This document shows, piece by piece, positions 48,724 to 59,188 of a stretch of DNA of 64,000 nt. How positions within the stretch are numbered: position 1 is the first letter of the stretch; every line of letters begins with the position of its first letter. This DNA comes from Methylovirgula sp. HY1 (lineage in GTDB: Bacteria > Pseudomonadota > Alphaproteobacteria > Rhizobiales > Beijerinckiaceae). The translations under genes and the position numbers were made by a program. The stretch lies in the NCBI RefSeq assembly GCF_019343105.1, contig NZ_CP073764.1, positions 1,302,001 to 1,366,000 of the forward strand, read 5' to 3'. Below the pieces are notes generated by a model. That model worked only from the letters and a program-made list of their open reading frames with translations. It was not told where the DNA came from and did not search any database.

Positions 48724-49112
48724 TGGCTCAGACCAATCCACGCCAGGCCGACAGTCAAATGCCCTGATGGCCCCCCTGATCGACCAAAGTCCATCGCATT
48801 GCTTATGACAATTTGGCAAGCCTATACTTCTGCGACTGACGATCCTACATCCCAGCGTAGCATTCTTGTTCGTATATCCCATCAAAAGCGCGTGAGGCTT
48901 CCATCGTCGCGGCCAACAAATATATGTCGCACAGTTGCGGCATACTTCCGTCTTTGTTTAGATCACATTTCCTTTGTTTAGATCACATTTCAATGATCGT
49001 CATCGGCGCGCGGCGTCGAGCGGGCACAAAAAATTGAAAGTACCCAGCATCCATTATCGCCGATGAGGCAAATGCCGTCGCACGCAAATACTTTTGCTTT
49101 GATTCCACCAGA
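48724..49112. other. Region upstream of the NodT-type gene
   Basis: 389 bp up to the serA stop codon. It has no credible gene. It contains an exact 20-bp tandem duplication (listed separately) and AT-rich sequence around 48840-48930 suited to a promoter reading left. Confidence 0.45.
48952..48991. repeat. Exact tandem duplication of 20 bp
   Basis: CTTTGTTTAGATCACATTTC occurs twice without a gap. It lies about 230 bp upstream of the NodT-type gene, in its presumed regulatory region. Either a replication slip or a doubled regulator site. Confidence 0.8.
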
Positions 49113-50726
49113 TCAAGAAACCGGCTGCGAAATCCCACTGTCGAACTTTAGCGCACTGACCTGCCTGACCTCGGGCAGCGTTCTTATTTCGGCCAGCACC
49201 TTTTCCGGAATATTGCCGTCGACCGCGATCAGCGAGATGGCCGATCCGCCCTCGCGATCTCGTCCAAGCGCGAAAGTCGCGATATTGATCCCCGCGGCGC
49301 CAAGAACACTGGCGAAGCGCCCAATAAAACCCGGCCTATCCTCGTTCGACACATATATCATAGTCGGTGCAAATTCGGCATCCGTTTTGATATCTTTGAC
49401 GGAGACGATCCGCGGTTTGCCGTCATGAAAGACGGTTCCTGCGATCGCTCGCTGCTGTCCTTCAGTTTCGACCGCGAGGGTGATCAAGGACTCATAATCG
49501 CCTATGGCCGCGCGGGTTATTTCATCGATCGCAATGCCCCGCTCCTTCGCGACCGAAGGTGCCGAGACGACATTCACATCGGAAAGCACAGGTCGCAGCA
49601 ACCCGGCGATCGCGGCGGCTGTGAGCGCCTTGGTCTTGAGGTCGACGACGGCTCCCTCATAGATGATCGAAACTTTCTTGATGTCGGCCGCTGTCAATTG
49701 CCCGGCAAAGGAGCCAAGGCGCTCGGCCAAAGCAATGAAAGGCTTCAGCTTGGGCGCCTCTTCCGCCGTGATCGAAGGAAAATTGACTGCATTGGTGATG
49801 GCGCCGCGCGTTAGATAATCTGCCATTTGTTCAGCGACTTGAAGCGCGACATTTTCCTGAGCTTCATTGGTCGCAGCTCCGAGATGCGGCGTGCACACGA
49901 CATTCGGATGACCGAAAAGCACGTTTTCAGTCGCCGGCTCGGTCACGAAGACATCGAAGCCGGCGCCCGCCACATGGCCCGCATCGAGCTGCATGCGCAA
50001 ACCCCGCTCGTCGACGAGGCCGCCGCGCGCGCAATTGATGATATGTACGCCTTTCTTCGTCTTCGCCAAATTTTCGGTCGAGAGAATATTTTTCGTCTGC
50101 GCTGTCAAAGGCGTATGCAATGAGATGAAATCGGCGCTCGCGAGAAGCTCGTCGAGTTCGACCTTTGCGACACCAAGGCGATTGGCCCGTTCCACCGAAA
50201 GAAAAGGATCGTACGCGACGACACACATGCGTAAGCCGATCGCCCGATCAGCGACAATCGAACCAATCGTGCCGCAGCCGATAATACCGAGCACCTTTCC
50301 GGTGATCTCTATGCCCATGAAGCGATTTTTCTCCCATTTGCCGGCTTGCGTCGATGCATCCGCTGCGGGAATCTGGCGGGCCAAAGCGAACATCAAAGCA
50401 ATCGCATGTTCCGCAGTCGTAATGGAATTGCCAAACGGCGTGTTCATCACGATGACGCCTTTGGCGGTCGCGGCTGGAATATCGACATTGTCAACACCGA
50501 TTCCAGCACGGCCGATCACCCTTAGATTGCTCGCCTTGTCGAGGATCTTCGGAGTGACCTTGGTCGCCGAGCGAATGGCGAGCCCATCATAATTGCCGAT
50601 GATCTCGGCAAGCCTGTCTTTATCTTTGCCGAGATTCGGTTGGAAATCGACCTCAACACCGCGCATTTTGAATATGGCGACAGCGGCCGGCGACAAAGCA
50701 TCCGAGATAAGGACACGGGGTGCCAT
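49113..50726 (-). CDS. serA: D-3-phosphoglycerate dehydrogenase
   Basis: The product has 537 residues, the long form with an added ASB domain and C-terminal ACT domain. NAD binding: KVLGIIGCGTIGSIVADRAI. Catalytic region: NCARGGLVDERGLRMQLDAG and VVCTPHLGAATNEAQENVAL. The C-terminus DRPGFIGRFASVLGAAGINI is the ACT signature for serine feedback. It starts the phosphorylated serine pathway and lies 98 bp downstream of serC in the same direction. Confidence 0.97.
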   Translation of the reverse strand: MAPRVLISDALSPAAVAIFKMRGVEVDFQPNLGKDKDRLAEIIGNYDGLAIRSATKVTPKILDKASNLRVIGRAGIGVDNVDIPAATAKGVIVMNTPFGNSITTAEHAIALMFALARQIPAADASTQAGKWEKNRFMGIEITGKVLGIIGCGTIGSIVADRAIGLRMCVVAYDPFLSVERANRLGVAKVELDELLASADFISLHTPLTAQTKNILSTENLAKTKKGVHIINCARGGLVDERGLRMQLDAGHVAGAGFDVFVTEPATENVLFGHPNVVCTPHLGAATNEAQENVALQVAEQMADYLTRGAITNAVNFPSITAEEAPKLKPFIALAERLGSFAGQLTAADIKKVSIIYEGAVVDLKTKALTAAAIAGLLRPVLSDVNVVSAPSVAKERGIAIDEITRAAIGDYESLITLAVETEGQQRAIAGTVFHDGKPRIVSVKDIKTDAEFAPTMIYVSNEDRPGFIGRFASVLGAAGINIATFALGRDREGGSAISLIAVDGNIPEKVLAEIRTLPEVRQVSALKFDSGISQPVS

Positions 50727-50824
50727 TGGCGTTCAGTCCTTCGATATGAAATGGATAGGAAAAGAGCGGTGAGCGCGCCTCGTTTGCGCGTTCGCGTCCG
50801 CGACAGTCTCACCAAGACGCCGCA

Positions 50825-51997
50825 TCAAGCCGCCTTGGCGAGGTCGGCTTTCACCTTGTCAAAAGCGAAATTGAGCCAATGTGTCAGCGCTTCGACATCG
50901 GTCTTTTCGATCGTCGCACCACACCAGATACGCAGCCCCGGCGGCGCGTCGCGATAGGCGCCGATATCATAGGCGACGCCCTCCTTCTCGAGAAGGCTCG
51001 CGATCGCTTTGGCGAAATCCGCCTGGGCATCCGCAGGCAAGCCGGTGACGCTCGGATCGACGACCTTCAGACACACGCTCGTGTTGGACCGGAGCATAAC
51101 ATCCGCGGCCAGAAAATCGACCCAATCGGTCTTTGCGACCCAATCCGCGATCGCTTCAGAATTTGCATCGGCGCGTGCAATGAGACCGTCAAGGCCGCCC
51201 GAGGATTTCGCCCATTGCAAAGCATCAAGATAATCTTCGACGCAAAGCATGGAGGGCGTGTTGATCGTCTCGCCCTCAAAAATCCCTTCGATCAATTTGC
51301 CACCCTTGGCCAAGCGGAAGATCTTCGGCAAGGGCCAGGGTGGCATATAAGATTGCAGGCGTTCCACGGCACGCGGCCCGAGCACCAGCATGCCGTGCGC
51401 CGCCTCACCGCCCAAAACTTTCTGCCAGGAAAAGGTGACGACATCGAGCTTGGGCCAATCGAGCCGCTGCGCAAAAGCCGCGGACGTCGCATCGCAGATC
51501 GTCAGACCCTTGCGGTCGGCGGCGATCCAATCGCCATTGGGGACACGAACGCCGGAAGTCGTACCATTCCAGGTGAACACGACGTCACGATCGAAATTCA
51601 CCGTCGCAAGATCAATGATCTCGCCATATTCCGCGCTTAGCGTCCGCGTATCCTGGACCTTGAGTTCTTTGACAATATCGGCGACCCAACCTTCACCAAA
51701 AGATTCCCAGGCGAGCACGTCGACGCCACGCGCCCCGAGCAGCGACCACAGCGCCATTTCGACCGCACCCGTATCTGAGGCGGGAACTATGCCGATGCGA
51801 TAATCCGCGGGGACTTGGAGGATCTCGCGGGTTAAATCGATCGCGAGTTTCAATTTCGCTTTCGGCACCTTGGCGCGATGCGAGCGACCAAGCAAAGCAT
51901 TTTTGAGAGATTGAAGCGTCCAGCCCGGATGTTTGCTGCATGGACCGGAAGAAAAATGCGGATTGACCGGCCGAACGCCGGGAGTCGTCTTCGTCAT
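50825..51997 (-). CDS. serC: Phosphoserine aminotransferase
   Basis: The product has 390 residues, the longer alphaproteobacterial type. The PLP lysine is K193 in [15 protein letters not shown]. The start region is [19 protein letters not shown] use the ATG at 51997 because AAGG would touch an earlier ATG at 52006. Second step of serine synthesis, and also used in pyridoxine synthesis. A conserved leader hairpin lies just upstream. Confidence 0.96.
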   Translation of the reverse strand: MTKTTPGVRPVNPHFSSGPCSKHPGWTLQSLKNALLGRSHRAKVPKAKLKLAIDLTREILQVPADYRIGIVPASDTGAVEMALWSLLGARGVDVLAWESFGEGWVADIVKELKVQDTRTLSAEYGEIIDLATVNFDRDVVFTWNGTTSGVRVPNGDWIAADRKGLTICDATSAAFAQRLDWPKLDVVTFSWQKVLGGEAAHGMLVLGPRAVERLQSYMPPWPLPKIFRLAKGGKLIEGIFEGETINTPSMLCVEDYLDALQWAKSSGGLDGLIARADANSEAIADWVAKTDWVDFLAADVMLRSNTSVCLKVVDPSVTGLPADAQADFAKAIASLLEKEGVAYDIGAYRDAPPGLRIWCGATIEKTDVEALTHWLNFAFDKVKADLAKAA

Positions 51998-52006
51998 ATC
52001 ATCCAT

Positions 52007-52050
52007 CCTTTCAGATGGGCGCCTCTCGTTGGGGAGAGGTGTCCCGTCGT
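52007..52050 (-). ncRNA. Candidate serC RNA leader motif
   Basis: On the minus strand the leader reads ACACCTCTCC..GAGAGGCGCC. CCTCTC (52034-52039) pairs with GAGAGG (52022-52027) around a CCCAAC loop, and GAAAGG follows near the start codon. A conserved alphaproteobacterial 'serC' motif upstream of serC-serA has been described, with a hairpin of this kind. The match is from memory of the consensus, so moderate confidence. Confidence 0.6.
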
Positions 52051-52210
52051 CACGGATGAGCTTCGTATGATCCTATGTCAACATGTTCGAAGGCGGTCTG
52101 GACTAAAGGCATAAGATCCGGCCAATGGTCGTAAATGCATACATAAGTTATTGCGAAACGCAGCAGCGAACGCGACAGCATCCGTGTTCAAGCAGCCAAA
52201 GATATGTATC

Positions 52211-53107
52211 ATGACTCATGTTGTAACTCTCGTGTCGAATTCGGCGCGGCCGGTGCTCGACGATGAAATATTGCACATCGCCGCGCGATGTCTGCCGGCA
52301 GCTCAGCCGCCGCAATGGTTGGACCACCCGATTGCCGCCGATATTCGCTTTACACCTGCCTCGGTCGATGATGATCGCGCGACAGACACGCGTCTGCGCG
52401 AGGCTCTTGCCGGAATTCCGATCGATTTTATCCTGCAAACCGTCGCAACCCGCCGCAAAAAACTCTTCGTTGCCGACATGGATTCGACCATGATCGAGCA
52501 GGAATGCATCGACGAATTAGCCGATTTCGTCGGGCTGAAAGCGCGGGTCGCTGCAATTACCGAACGTGCCATGCTGGGCGAGATCGCCTTCGAGCCGGCG
52601 TTGCGCGAGAGAGTTGCGCTGCTTCGCGGTTTGAGCGCCGATGTCATTACGAAAGTGATCGGCGAACGCATCACCACGACCCCGGGCGCGAGAACTCTTA
52701 TTCAAACCATGCGTGCGAGAGGCACTTTTACGGCGCTCGTCTCCGGCGGCTTCACATTGTTCTCGCGGGAAATCGCCGCCATGATCGGCTTCGATACATA
52801 TCGGGGAAATGTCTTGATCATCGAGAATGGCAGACTGACCGGCCACGTCAAAGAACCGATTTTCGGCAAGTCGGCAAAGCGCGAAGCGCTCGAATTTTTT
52901 CGCGCAACGCAAGGGATTGCCGCAAGCGAAACGCTGGCCGTCGGCGACGGCGCCAATGACCTCGACATGCTGCTGCAGGCGGGCCTGGGGATCGCCTTTC
53001 ATGCTAAGCCCGCCGTAGCGGCCGCGGCGCATGCGCGAATAGATCACGCTGATCTCACAGCGCTGCTTTATGCGCAGGGCTATAGGCGCGCGGAATTCCA
53101 GCAATGA
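52211..53107 (+). CDS. serB: Phosphoserine phosphatase
   Basis: The product has 298 residues and is a HAD phosphatase. Motif I is FVADMDSTMIEQECIDELAD, with nucleophile D89 and acid D91. Motif II is ALVSGGFTLFS. Motif III is KREALEFFRA and motif IV is AVGDGANDLDML. The first ~75 residues are a degenerate ACT-like domain. It is divergent from serC-serA, so all three steps of serine synthesis are in one 4-kb stretch. I start at the ATG at 52211; 20 more upstream residues would lack family support. Confidence 0.95.
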   Translation: MTHVVTLVSNSARPVLDDEILHIAARCLPAAQPPQWLDHPIAADIRFTPASVDDDRATDTRLREALAGIPIDFILQTVATRRKKLFVADMDSTMIEQECIDELADFVGLKARVAAITERAMLGEIAFEPALRERVALLRGLSADVITKVIGERITTTPGARTLIQTMRARGTFTALVSGGFTLFSREIAAMIGFDTYRGNVLIIENGRLTGHVKEPIFGKSAKREALEFFRATQGIAASETLAVGDGANDLDMLLQAGLGIAFHAKPAVAAAAHARIDHADLTALLYAQGYRRAEFQQ

Positions 53108-53244
53108 ATCAGGCAAGACGGGGGCGCTTTTTGACGCGGCCGGCACGGGTTTGGTTTATGCTACTGATGCGGCGAGGCGTGCAGCGGACGCCACATTAAA
53201 TTGCAGTAGCATCACGTTGCCGTCAGACACGGGACATTTCGAGC

Positions 53245-53556
53245 ATGAAGCCAGCGGACAAGTCGCTTCCGATCAACGATTCAGGGCCTTCGTCCGGTGC
53301 GCTTGGCGAGCGGCTTGCCGTCCGCGTGACGCTCGCAAGCATCATCTCCTACCAAGCCGTGACATCGGCCAATGAGAATATGTCGGCGCAAGCCATCGTA
53401 GCCGAAATAAAGCGGATCATCGGGACAGTGATCGAATCCATGGATCTTCAAGTAAAAAGTGTCGGCGATAACGCCGATCCCATCGTCATAGAAGAGGAAA
53501 TTCGCCACGCCGCCATCGAATATTTGGAATCTACTTTTGCCTTTGTGAAAGTGTGA
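53245..53556 (+). CDS. Small protein of unknown function
   Basis: The product has 103 residues. The first 40 look unstructured (KPADKSLPINDSGPSSGALG), then a helical segment (MSAQAIVAEIKRIIGTVIES) and a short alpha/beta end (VIEEEIRHAAIEYLESTFAF). No signal or membrane helix. The coding look (third-position GC, acidic/basic balance) is fair, but the ribosome binding site is poor. An internal ATG at 53380 would give a compact 58-residue form beginning NMSAQAI. Not recognised. Confidence 0.5.
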   Translation: MKPADKSLPINDSGPSSGALGERLAVRVTLASIISYQAVTSANENMSAQAIVAEIKRIIGTVIESMDLQVKSVGDNADPIVIEEEIRHAAIEYLESTFAFVKV

Positions 53557-53799
53557 GCAATGTGAAGTCGCCGCTCCTGGCTTTGCTTTGCTGAGACGTG
53601 GAAACCGGCATTTTCGGATGGGATTCTTTCATCGAAACTGAGCATGCCAGCAGGCCTTTAGGTCGACTCATCCACAGCCCAATAGCTTCGCTTCGCCCGA
53701 GATAATCAATCTAAAATACAGATTGAAATAACAATAATAATAGGTTTGATCGATTGAATGCCCTGTCGCATTCTGCGTCCAACAACAAAGGATGCGAAT

Positions 53800-54885
53800 A
53801 TGACGACAGCTGAACAACAAATTTGCGACCCATCCAATCTAGCGCCCTCGCCAGAAGATGTGACCCTCGAGCCCGCGCAGGGCGGGTTTGCGCGGCGCCT
53901 TCGCATTCTGATGCCTGGGCTTTTCCTGACGGCCGGGATCGCAGCCGTCGGCTTCGGTCTTAATCGACTGCCCTATGTGTCGATCTTCAGCGCTCTGATC
54001 CTTTCGATCCTGCTCGGAATACTGTTTCGCAACACTATCGGACTGCCGGCGGGGACCCAACCCGGAGTCACCTTTTCGCTGCGGCGCGTTCTGCGTTTCG
54101 CGATTATCTTGCTGGGTCTGCAGCTTAGCCTGGCGCAGGTTGCCGAAATTGGCGTGAATGGCGTCGCGATCATTGTGCTGAGCCTCGTGGGCTGCTTCGT
54201 CTTTACGACGCAACTTGCGAAACTTATCGGCGTGGAACCGAAGATGGCACAGCTCATCGCAGCCGGCACGTCGATCTGCGGCGCTTCCGCGGTCATCGCC
54301 ACCAATACGGTAACCGATGGACGCGATGAAGACGTTGCCTATGCCGTCGCCTGCGTGACGATCTTTGGCACTCTGTCCATGTTCATCTATCCCCTGCTTC
54401 CCGGCCTGCTGCATCTCGACCCGCGGACTTATGGTCTATGGGCTGGTTCCTCGATTCATGAAATCGCGCAAGTGGTCGCTGCCACCTTCCAACATGGCCA
54501 CCAGGCAGGTGAGATCGGCGCAATCGCCAAGTTGACGCGCGTCGGCCTGCTCGCTCCCGTCGTGTTAACCTTGGGCTTCTTGGCCACGCGGCGCCAAGAT
54601 AAAAAAGGTGGGTCGACGATCGCCGCAAAAGCGCCGATCCCCTGGTTCGTCTTCGGCTTTCTCGCCCTTATGGTCTTCAACAGCTTGGTGCCGATGGAGG
54701 GCGCGGTGAAGGTCTGGACAGTTGCGATCACCACCTTCCTTTTGTCGGTGGCGCTTGCGGCCATGGGACTTGAAGCCGATATTCGGAAGCTCCGCGCGGA
54801 AGGCTTTCGGCCACTTTTCCTGGGCCTCGCATCCACTCTTTTCATCGCGACTTTTAGCCTCGGCCTGGTTAAGATCTTCGCCTGA
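53800..54885 (+). CDS. YeiH-family (UPF0324) putative sulfate/anion exporter
   Basis: The product has 361 residues with about ten helices. Family marks are PYVSIFSALILSILLGILFR, FAIILLGLQLSLAQVAEIG, IAAGTSICGASAVIATNTVT and GSSIHEIAQVVAATFQHG. AAGGA before the ATG at 53800 supports the start. Annotation as sulfate exporter in this family rests on weak evidence. The LysR gene 12 bp downstream is probably its regulator, as in yeiH-yeiE. Confidence 0.92.
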   Translation: MTTAEQQICDPSNLAPSPEDVTLEPAQGGFARRLRILMPGLFLTAGIAAVGFGLNRLPYVSIFSALILSILLGILFRNTIGLPAGTQPGVTFSLRRVLRFAIILLGLQLSLAQVAEIGVNGVAIIVLSLVGCFVFTTQLAKLIGVEPKMAQLIAAGTSICGASAVIATNTVTDGRDEDVAYAVACVTIFGTLSMFIYPLLPGLLHLDPRTYGLWAGSSIHEIAQVVAATFQHGHQAGEIGAIAKLTRVGLLAPVVLTLGFLATRRQDKKGGSTIAAKAPIPWFVFGFLALMVFNSLVPMEGAVKVWTVAITTFLLSVALAAMGLEADIRKLRAEGFRPLFLGLASTLFIATFSLGLVKIFA

Positions 54886-54897
54886 TTAGAGGCGTTC

Positions 54898-55842
54898 ATG
54901 ATGACATTGGAGCAGCTCCGTATTTTTGTCGCCGTCGCCGAACGGCAGCATGTCACACGTGCGGCTCAGGATCTGCGGCTTACCCAATCGGCAACGAGCG
55001 CGGCAATCGCCGCGCTCGAAGCACGTTACGCAACGAAATTATTCGACAGGGTCGGCCGCCGTATCGAACTGACGGATGCAGGCCGACTGTTTCTCGTCGA
55101 GGCCCGCGCTGTGCTCGCACAAGCCGCTGCGGCCGAAGCCTTGCTCGACGATCTCGCCGGGCTGAAGCGTGGAACTTTGAAATTGGCCGCAAGCCAGACC
55201 GTGGCAAATTACTGTCTGCCCCCGCTGATGCACCGGTTCCGGAGGGAATATCCCGGCGTCGCCCTGCATCTGGCCATCGGCAACACCGAACAGGTCGCGA
55301 CTTGGGTCAATGACATCACTGTTGATCTTGGCTTCGTCGAAGGCGCGGTGGAAAATCCGGCACTCTCGATCACGCCGATCGCCGAGGACGAACTCGTCCT
55401 CGTTGCAAGCGCTAACCACCCCTGGGCCGCGAAGGACAAGCTTACGCCGCAGGACCTCATCGCCACGCCCTGGGTGCTGCGCGAGGCTGGCTCCGGCACC
55501 CGCGCCATATTCGAGACCGCATTGGCAGGTTTCGGTCTCGCCATCGCGGATTGCACCATTCTGTTGGAGCTTCCCTCGAACGAGGCCGTCCTCGCCGCCG
55601 TTGAAGACGGCGCGGGTGCGACCGTCGTCTCGGAAGTGGTGGCGCGCGCGCGGATCGATGCCGGCTCACTCTTGCGCCGCGACATCGCTCTGCCGAGCCG
55701 GCAGTTCTTCGCTCTGCGGCACAAAGAACGTTCGCTGACGCGGGCGCAAAGCGAGTTCTTGAAATTGATCGCGCATGATCCGCATCGCTGCAAGCCCGCG
55801 GCATTCGGGATGGGCACGCGCCTCTTGACCGCACGGGCCTGA
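54898..55842 (+). CDS. LysR-family regulator (YeiE/CysB-like)
   Basis: The product has 314 residues. The winged helix is MTLEQLRIFVAVAERQHVTR, then AAQDLRLTQSATSAAIAALE. The effector domain (GTLKLAASQTVANYCLPPLM, WVLREAGSGTRAIFETALA) resembles YeiE/CysB-like proteins that respond to sulfite or sulfur metabolites. It lies downstream of the YeiH gene in the same direction. The usual YeiE arrangement in enterics is divergent. Confidence 0.92.
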   Translation: MMTLEQLRIFVAVAERQHVTRAAQDLRLTQSATSAAIAALEARYATKLFDRVGRRIELTDAGRLFLVEARAVLAQAAAAEALLDDLAGLKRGTLKLAASQTVANYCLPPLMHRFRREYPGVALHLAIGNTEQVATWVNDITVDLGFVEGAVENPALSITPIAEDELVLVASANHPWAAKDKLTPQDLIATPWVLREAGSGTRAIFETALAGFGLAIADCTILLELPSNEAVLAAVEDGAGATVVSEVVARARIDAGSLLRRDIALPSRQFFALRHKERSLTRAQSEFLKLIAHDPHRCKPAAFGMGTRLLTARA

Positions 55843-55867
55843 GCTCAGCCCGGCCCAAATGCCTCGC

Positions 55868-58387
55868 TCACGCGTCTGGAGCGATGGCGCCTTTCACCGT
55901 CTCGATCAATTGCTTCAAGGTGAAGGGCTTTGGCAAAAATCCGAAATCCTCGCCTTCCGGCAGATTTTTGGCGAAAGCCTCTTCGGCATAGCCGGAGACA
56001 AAGATCACTTTCGCCATCACGCCACGTTTGCGCAATTCGCCGAACATCGTCGGGCCATCCATCTCCGGCATCACCACATCGGAGATGATGAGATCGATCT
56101 TGCCGACATTTTCCTCTGCCACTTCGAGCGCCTCTGAACCAGTCGCGGCTTCGATCACGGTATAGCCCCGCGCGGTCAGCGCCCGAGCACCGAAGGCGCG
56201 CACAGCCTCTTCATCTTCGACGAGCAGAATCGTGCCATGCCCGGTGAGATCGGCCGAAGACTTCTTCGTCGTCTCTTTCTTCGTCTCTTCCTCGCCTTCC
56301 ACCGGCACATAGCGCGGCAGAAGAATGCGGAAGGTCGTGCCCTCGCCGACAGCAGAGTCGCAAAACACATAGCCACCGGTCTGCTTGACGATGCCATAGA
56401 CCATGGCGAGGCCAAGGCCTGTGCCCTTGCCGACCTCCTTGGTGGTGAAAAAAGGCTCGAAGATCTTTTCTTTCAGATCTGCCGGAATGCCATGCCCATT
56501 GTCCTCGACCTCGATTGCAACATAATCGCTCGAAACGAGGACCTTCTCGCCGAAGGCGCTGCACTCCTTCGCGCTAATATTGCGCGTGCGCAATTCGATC
56601 CTGCCGCCGCTTGGCATGGCGTCGCGCGCATTGACGACGAGATTGACGATCACCTGCTCGAACTGGTTGAGATCGGCCTTGACGAGCCAGAGATCGCGAC
56701 CATGCCGAAGGTCGAGCGTGATCTTCTCGCCGACCAGGCGACGCATCAGCATTTGCAGATCCGAAAGCACATCGCCGAGCTGCAGCACTTGCGGCCGCAA
56801 TGTCTGCCGCCGCGAAAAGGCGAGCAGCTGGCGCACCAAGCCTGCCGCGCGATTGGCGTTCTGCTTGATCTGCATAATATCCTGGAAAGACGGATCGGTC
56901 GGCCGGTGATTGGCGAGCAGTAGATCCGAATATCCGATGATCGCGGTCAGCACATTGTTGAAATCATGCGCGACGCCACCGGCGAGCTGGCCGATCGCCT
57001 GCATCTTCTGCGATTGCGCGAAATTTTCCTGCAGAGTGCGCAACTCTGTCGTGTCGAGCGCATAGATGGTCGCCCCCGCACCATCGGCCTCGTCGGCGGC
57101 CGAAATGAACAACCGCGCCGAGCGCTCTTGCTCGCCGCGCAGGCCGACATCGACGGGAGCAATGTCGGTCTTCGAATCCGCTGCGGCGACGACAGCGGCC
57201 TCCAACGCCGCCCGACCGCCCTCGATCACGCCGGCATAGATGCTGCGAGCGATGGCCTCCGTGCCCTTCAGCGCGTCCGGCATCAGCTTGGCGAAAGCCG
57301 CATTCGAACGCCGGATGCGACCGGACTTGTCGACGATAGCGATGGCCATGGGGGTCGCATTGAAGACACGGGCGAAGCGCACCTCGGCGGCGCGCAAATC
57401 TTCCGCCGGCTCTTCACCAGGCGCGCGATTCAAAACCAAAGTCCGCGACGCTCCCGCCGTCCCGCCCTGACCGAAGGCGACGCGATGCAGCAAGCGCACC
57501 GGCAAGCTCTGACCATTACGGCGCTTGAGATCAATGTCGAATTGTTCGGTCAGCACATCGCCGGGCGCACCGGAGACGCACGCAAGCAAGGCGGCGCCGC
57601 CGCCCGCGACGAAATCGCCGAGTTGGAGGCCACCGGAACCGACTTGCGCGAGATCATAATCGAGCCAATTCGCCAATGTCGCGTTCATATAGGAGACCGC
57701 GCCGGATGGATCACAGGAAAAGAAACCCGCCGGCGCGTGGTCGAGAAAATCGATCGCGTGCTGCAATTCCTGGAAAACGTTCTCATGCCTTTCGCGTTCT
57801 TTGGTCACATCGGTCACGGACCATAGAGTCACGCGCTTGGCATTGACGAAAGGAAGCGGCCGCACCCGGATGCGGTACCAGGCGACATCACCGTCGCCAT
57901 TGAGCGGCGGCGCCAAGCGCAATTCTTCGGCGCTGCGTTTACTTTCGCGCGCCGCTTGAGCAAGCCGGTAAATTGCCTCGGAAACCTCCGGCGAACCGCA
58001 AAACAACCGTTCCACCGGCTTCAGCGCACGCACATCCCGAATGCCGGAAAGCTGTAGATAGGCTTCGTTCGCATAGAGGATCTTGCCATCCGCATCGGTG
58101 GCGATGAATCCTTCGGGACTGCTGTCGCAGACGAGCTTGGTGAGATCATTGCGGGCCATCTGCCCGGCAAATTGGAGAAAGCCGACGGCATAGGCAAAGA
58201 GCGCGAAGATTCCGATAACCGCGAGCGAGGCCAAGATGGTAATGACCAAGCTTGCCGCCTCATCCTTCGGTAAAAGCGAAAAGGCCGCGGCCGTCGCAAC
58301 CAGGCAAGCGGCAAAAAGCAGAACCAGAGCTGGACTGCCGGCGCGTTCCGTTCGATCGATCACAGCTGAAATCGGCTGGTCGGTCAT
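55868..58387 (-). CDS. cckA: Hybrid histidine kinase CckA
   Basis: The product has 839 residues. Two N-terminal helices ([20 protein letters not shown] and [20 protein letters not shown]) are followed by PAS domains ([40 protein letters not shown]; a third around [20 protein letters not shown]). The HisKA region has [20 protein letters not shown], the HATPase has NARDAM and [14 protein letters not shown], and a REC domain ends the protein ([20 protein letters not shown]). CckA feeds phosphate through ChpT to CtrA and CpdR and controls the cell cycle and motility. GAGGTGAGC before 58387 sets the start. Confidence 0.95.
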   Translation of the reverse strand: MTDQPISAVIDRTERAGSPALVLLFAACLVATAAAFSLLPKDEAASLVITILASLAVIGIFALFAYAVGFLQFAGQMARNDLTKLVCDSSPEGFIATDADGKILYANEAYLQLSGIRDVRALKPVERLFCGSPEVSEAIYRLAQAARESKRSAEELRLAPPLNGDGDVAWYRIRVRPLPFVNAKRVTLWSVTDVTKERERHENVFQELQHAIDFLDHAPAGFFSCDPSGAVSYMNATLANWLDYDLAQVGSGGLQLGDFVAGGGAALLACVSGAPGDVLTEQFDIDLKRRNGQSLPVRLLHRVAFGQGGTAGASRTLVLNRAPGEEPAEDLRAAEVRFARVFNATPMAIAIVDKSGRIRRSNAAFAKLMPDALKGTEAIARSIYAGVIEGGRAALEAAVVAAADSKTDIAPVDVGLRGEQERSARLFISAADEADGAGATIYALDTTELRTLQENFAQSQKMQAIGQLAGGVAHDFNNVLTAIIGYSDLLLANHRPTDPSFQDIMQIKQNANRAAGLVRQLLAFSRRQTLRPQVLQLGDVLSDLQMLMRRLVGEKITLDLRHGRDLWLVKADLNQFEQVIVNLVVNARDAMPSGGRIELRTRNISAKECSAFGEKVLVSSDYVAIEVEDNGHGIPADLKEKIFEPFFTTKEVGKGTGLGLAMVYGIVKQTGGYVFCDSAVGEGTTFRILLPRYVPVEGEEETKKETTKKSSADLTGHGTILLVEDEEAVRAFGARALTARGYTVIEAATGSEALEVAEENVGKIDLIISDVVMPEMDGPTMFGELRKRGVMAKVIFVSGYAEEAFAKNLPEGEDFGFLPKPFTLKQLIETVKGAIAPDA

Positions 58388-59188
58388 GATGCTCACCTCT
58401 TTGCCCGATCGCAACCCTTATCAAGATCCGAGAGCTCTGTAAGCTCCCATCCCGACCCGCCGAGCTCGGATAGCGGCAAACGCCATTGCCTTGACGCTCA
58501 TCGCGCATTCAATCCAACGCCATTGTTCGTGCCCCTCATGGGGGTTGCCCATAGCGCCGGCGCGGGTTTCGCCAGATCCCAAAGACGGCAAACGATGGGA
58601 TGGAACACCTCGGAAAGTCCAGCATATTAGTAAAAATTTTAGCTCATAATTCGTATGTTTGATAAATTCCCGCGTCTTAACATCACACGGTTCCTTGGGT
58701 GGCGCGACGCGTTGCGGTCGGGTCGCCGAAGCACAGAAGAAAACCCGCCGGACCACCTTCGAGGTACGGCACAGACAAACCGACGATCCCGGCCAAGCTC
58801 TCGGCCTTCCCGCAGGACGGTATCCTGCTGCAGCAGCAATGGGGCGACACGGATCAGTCGGGCTATACTTTAGAAAAAAGCCCCTGTAGTGTTTGTGTAG
58901 AATTTATGGGCAGCGCCGTATTCCAAAACAGCTTGGCACTGTGCGGGTTTAGCGCGGAAGCTGCGACGCGAAGATCTGTCGTCCCGAGATCTCGGAGCCT
59001 GCGATCTTGGCACCAAGGTGAAATGGGCGATACTCATTGCTGCGGCAACGATAGCGTGACAACAATGCAGCAAGCTCACTTCAAGGCGCCAGGGTTCAGC
59101 GTTAACCAATTATTAACCTAATCCGCGCAGTGGCCCTCGAGCATGTTAGAGTTTTTCAACCTGTGGCGAAGCGTCAAAAGAGTGGCCC
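58388..59188. other. Divergent region between cckA and the FliO-like gene
   Basis: 801 bp without a gene I can support. Several short frames exist in 58640-59120 on both strands without family character. AT-rich patches at 58620-58680 and 59095-59125 may be promoters. A CtrA box is at 59102-59116. Confidence 0.5.
59102..59116 (+). promoter_or_regulatory. CtrA binding site
   Basis: TTAA-CCAATTA-TTAA is an exact match to the CtrA consensus TTAA-N7-TTAA. It lies 73 bp upstream of the FliO-like start, a good position for activation of a flagellar gene, and in the promoter area shared with cckA, the upstream kinase of CtrA. Confidence 0.65.

Noticed and set aside
58640-59121. Several overlapping short frames between cckA and the FliO-like gene
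   Set aside because: None has a ribosome binding site or family resemblance, and frames on both strands compete.
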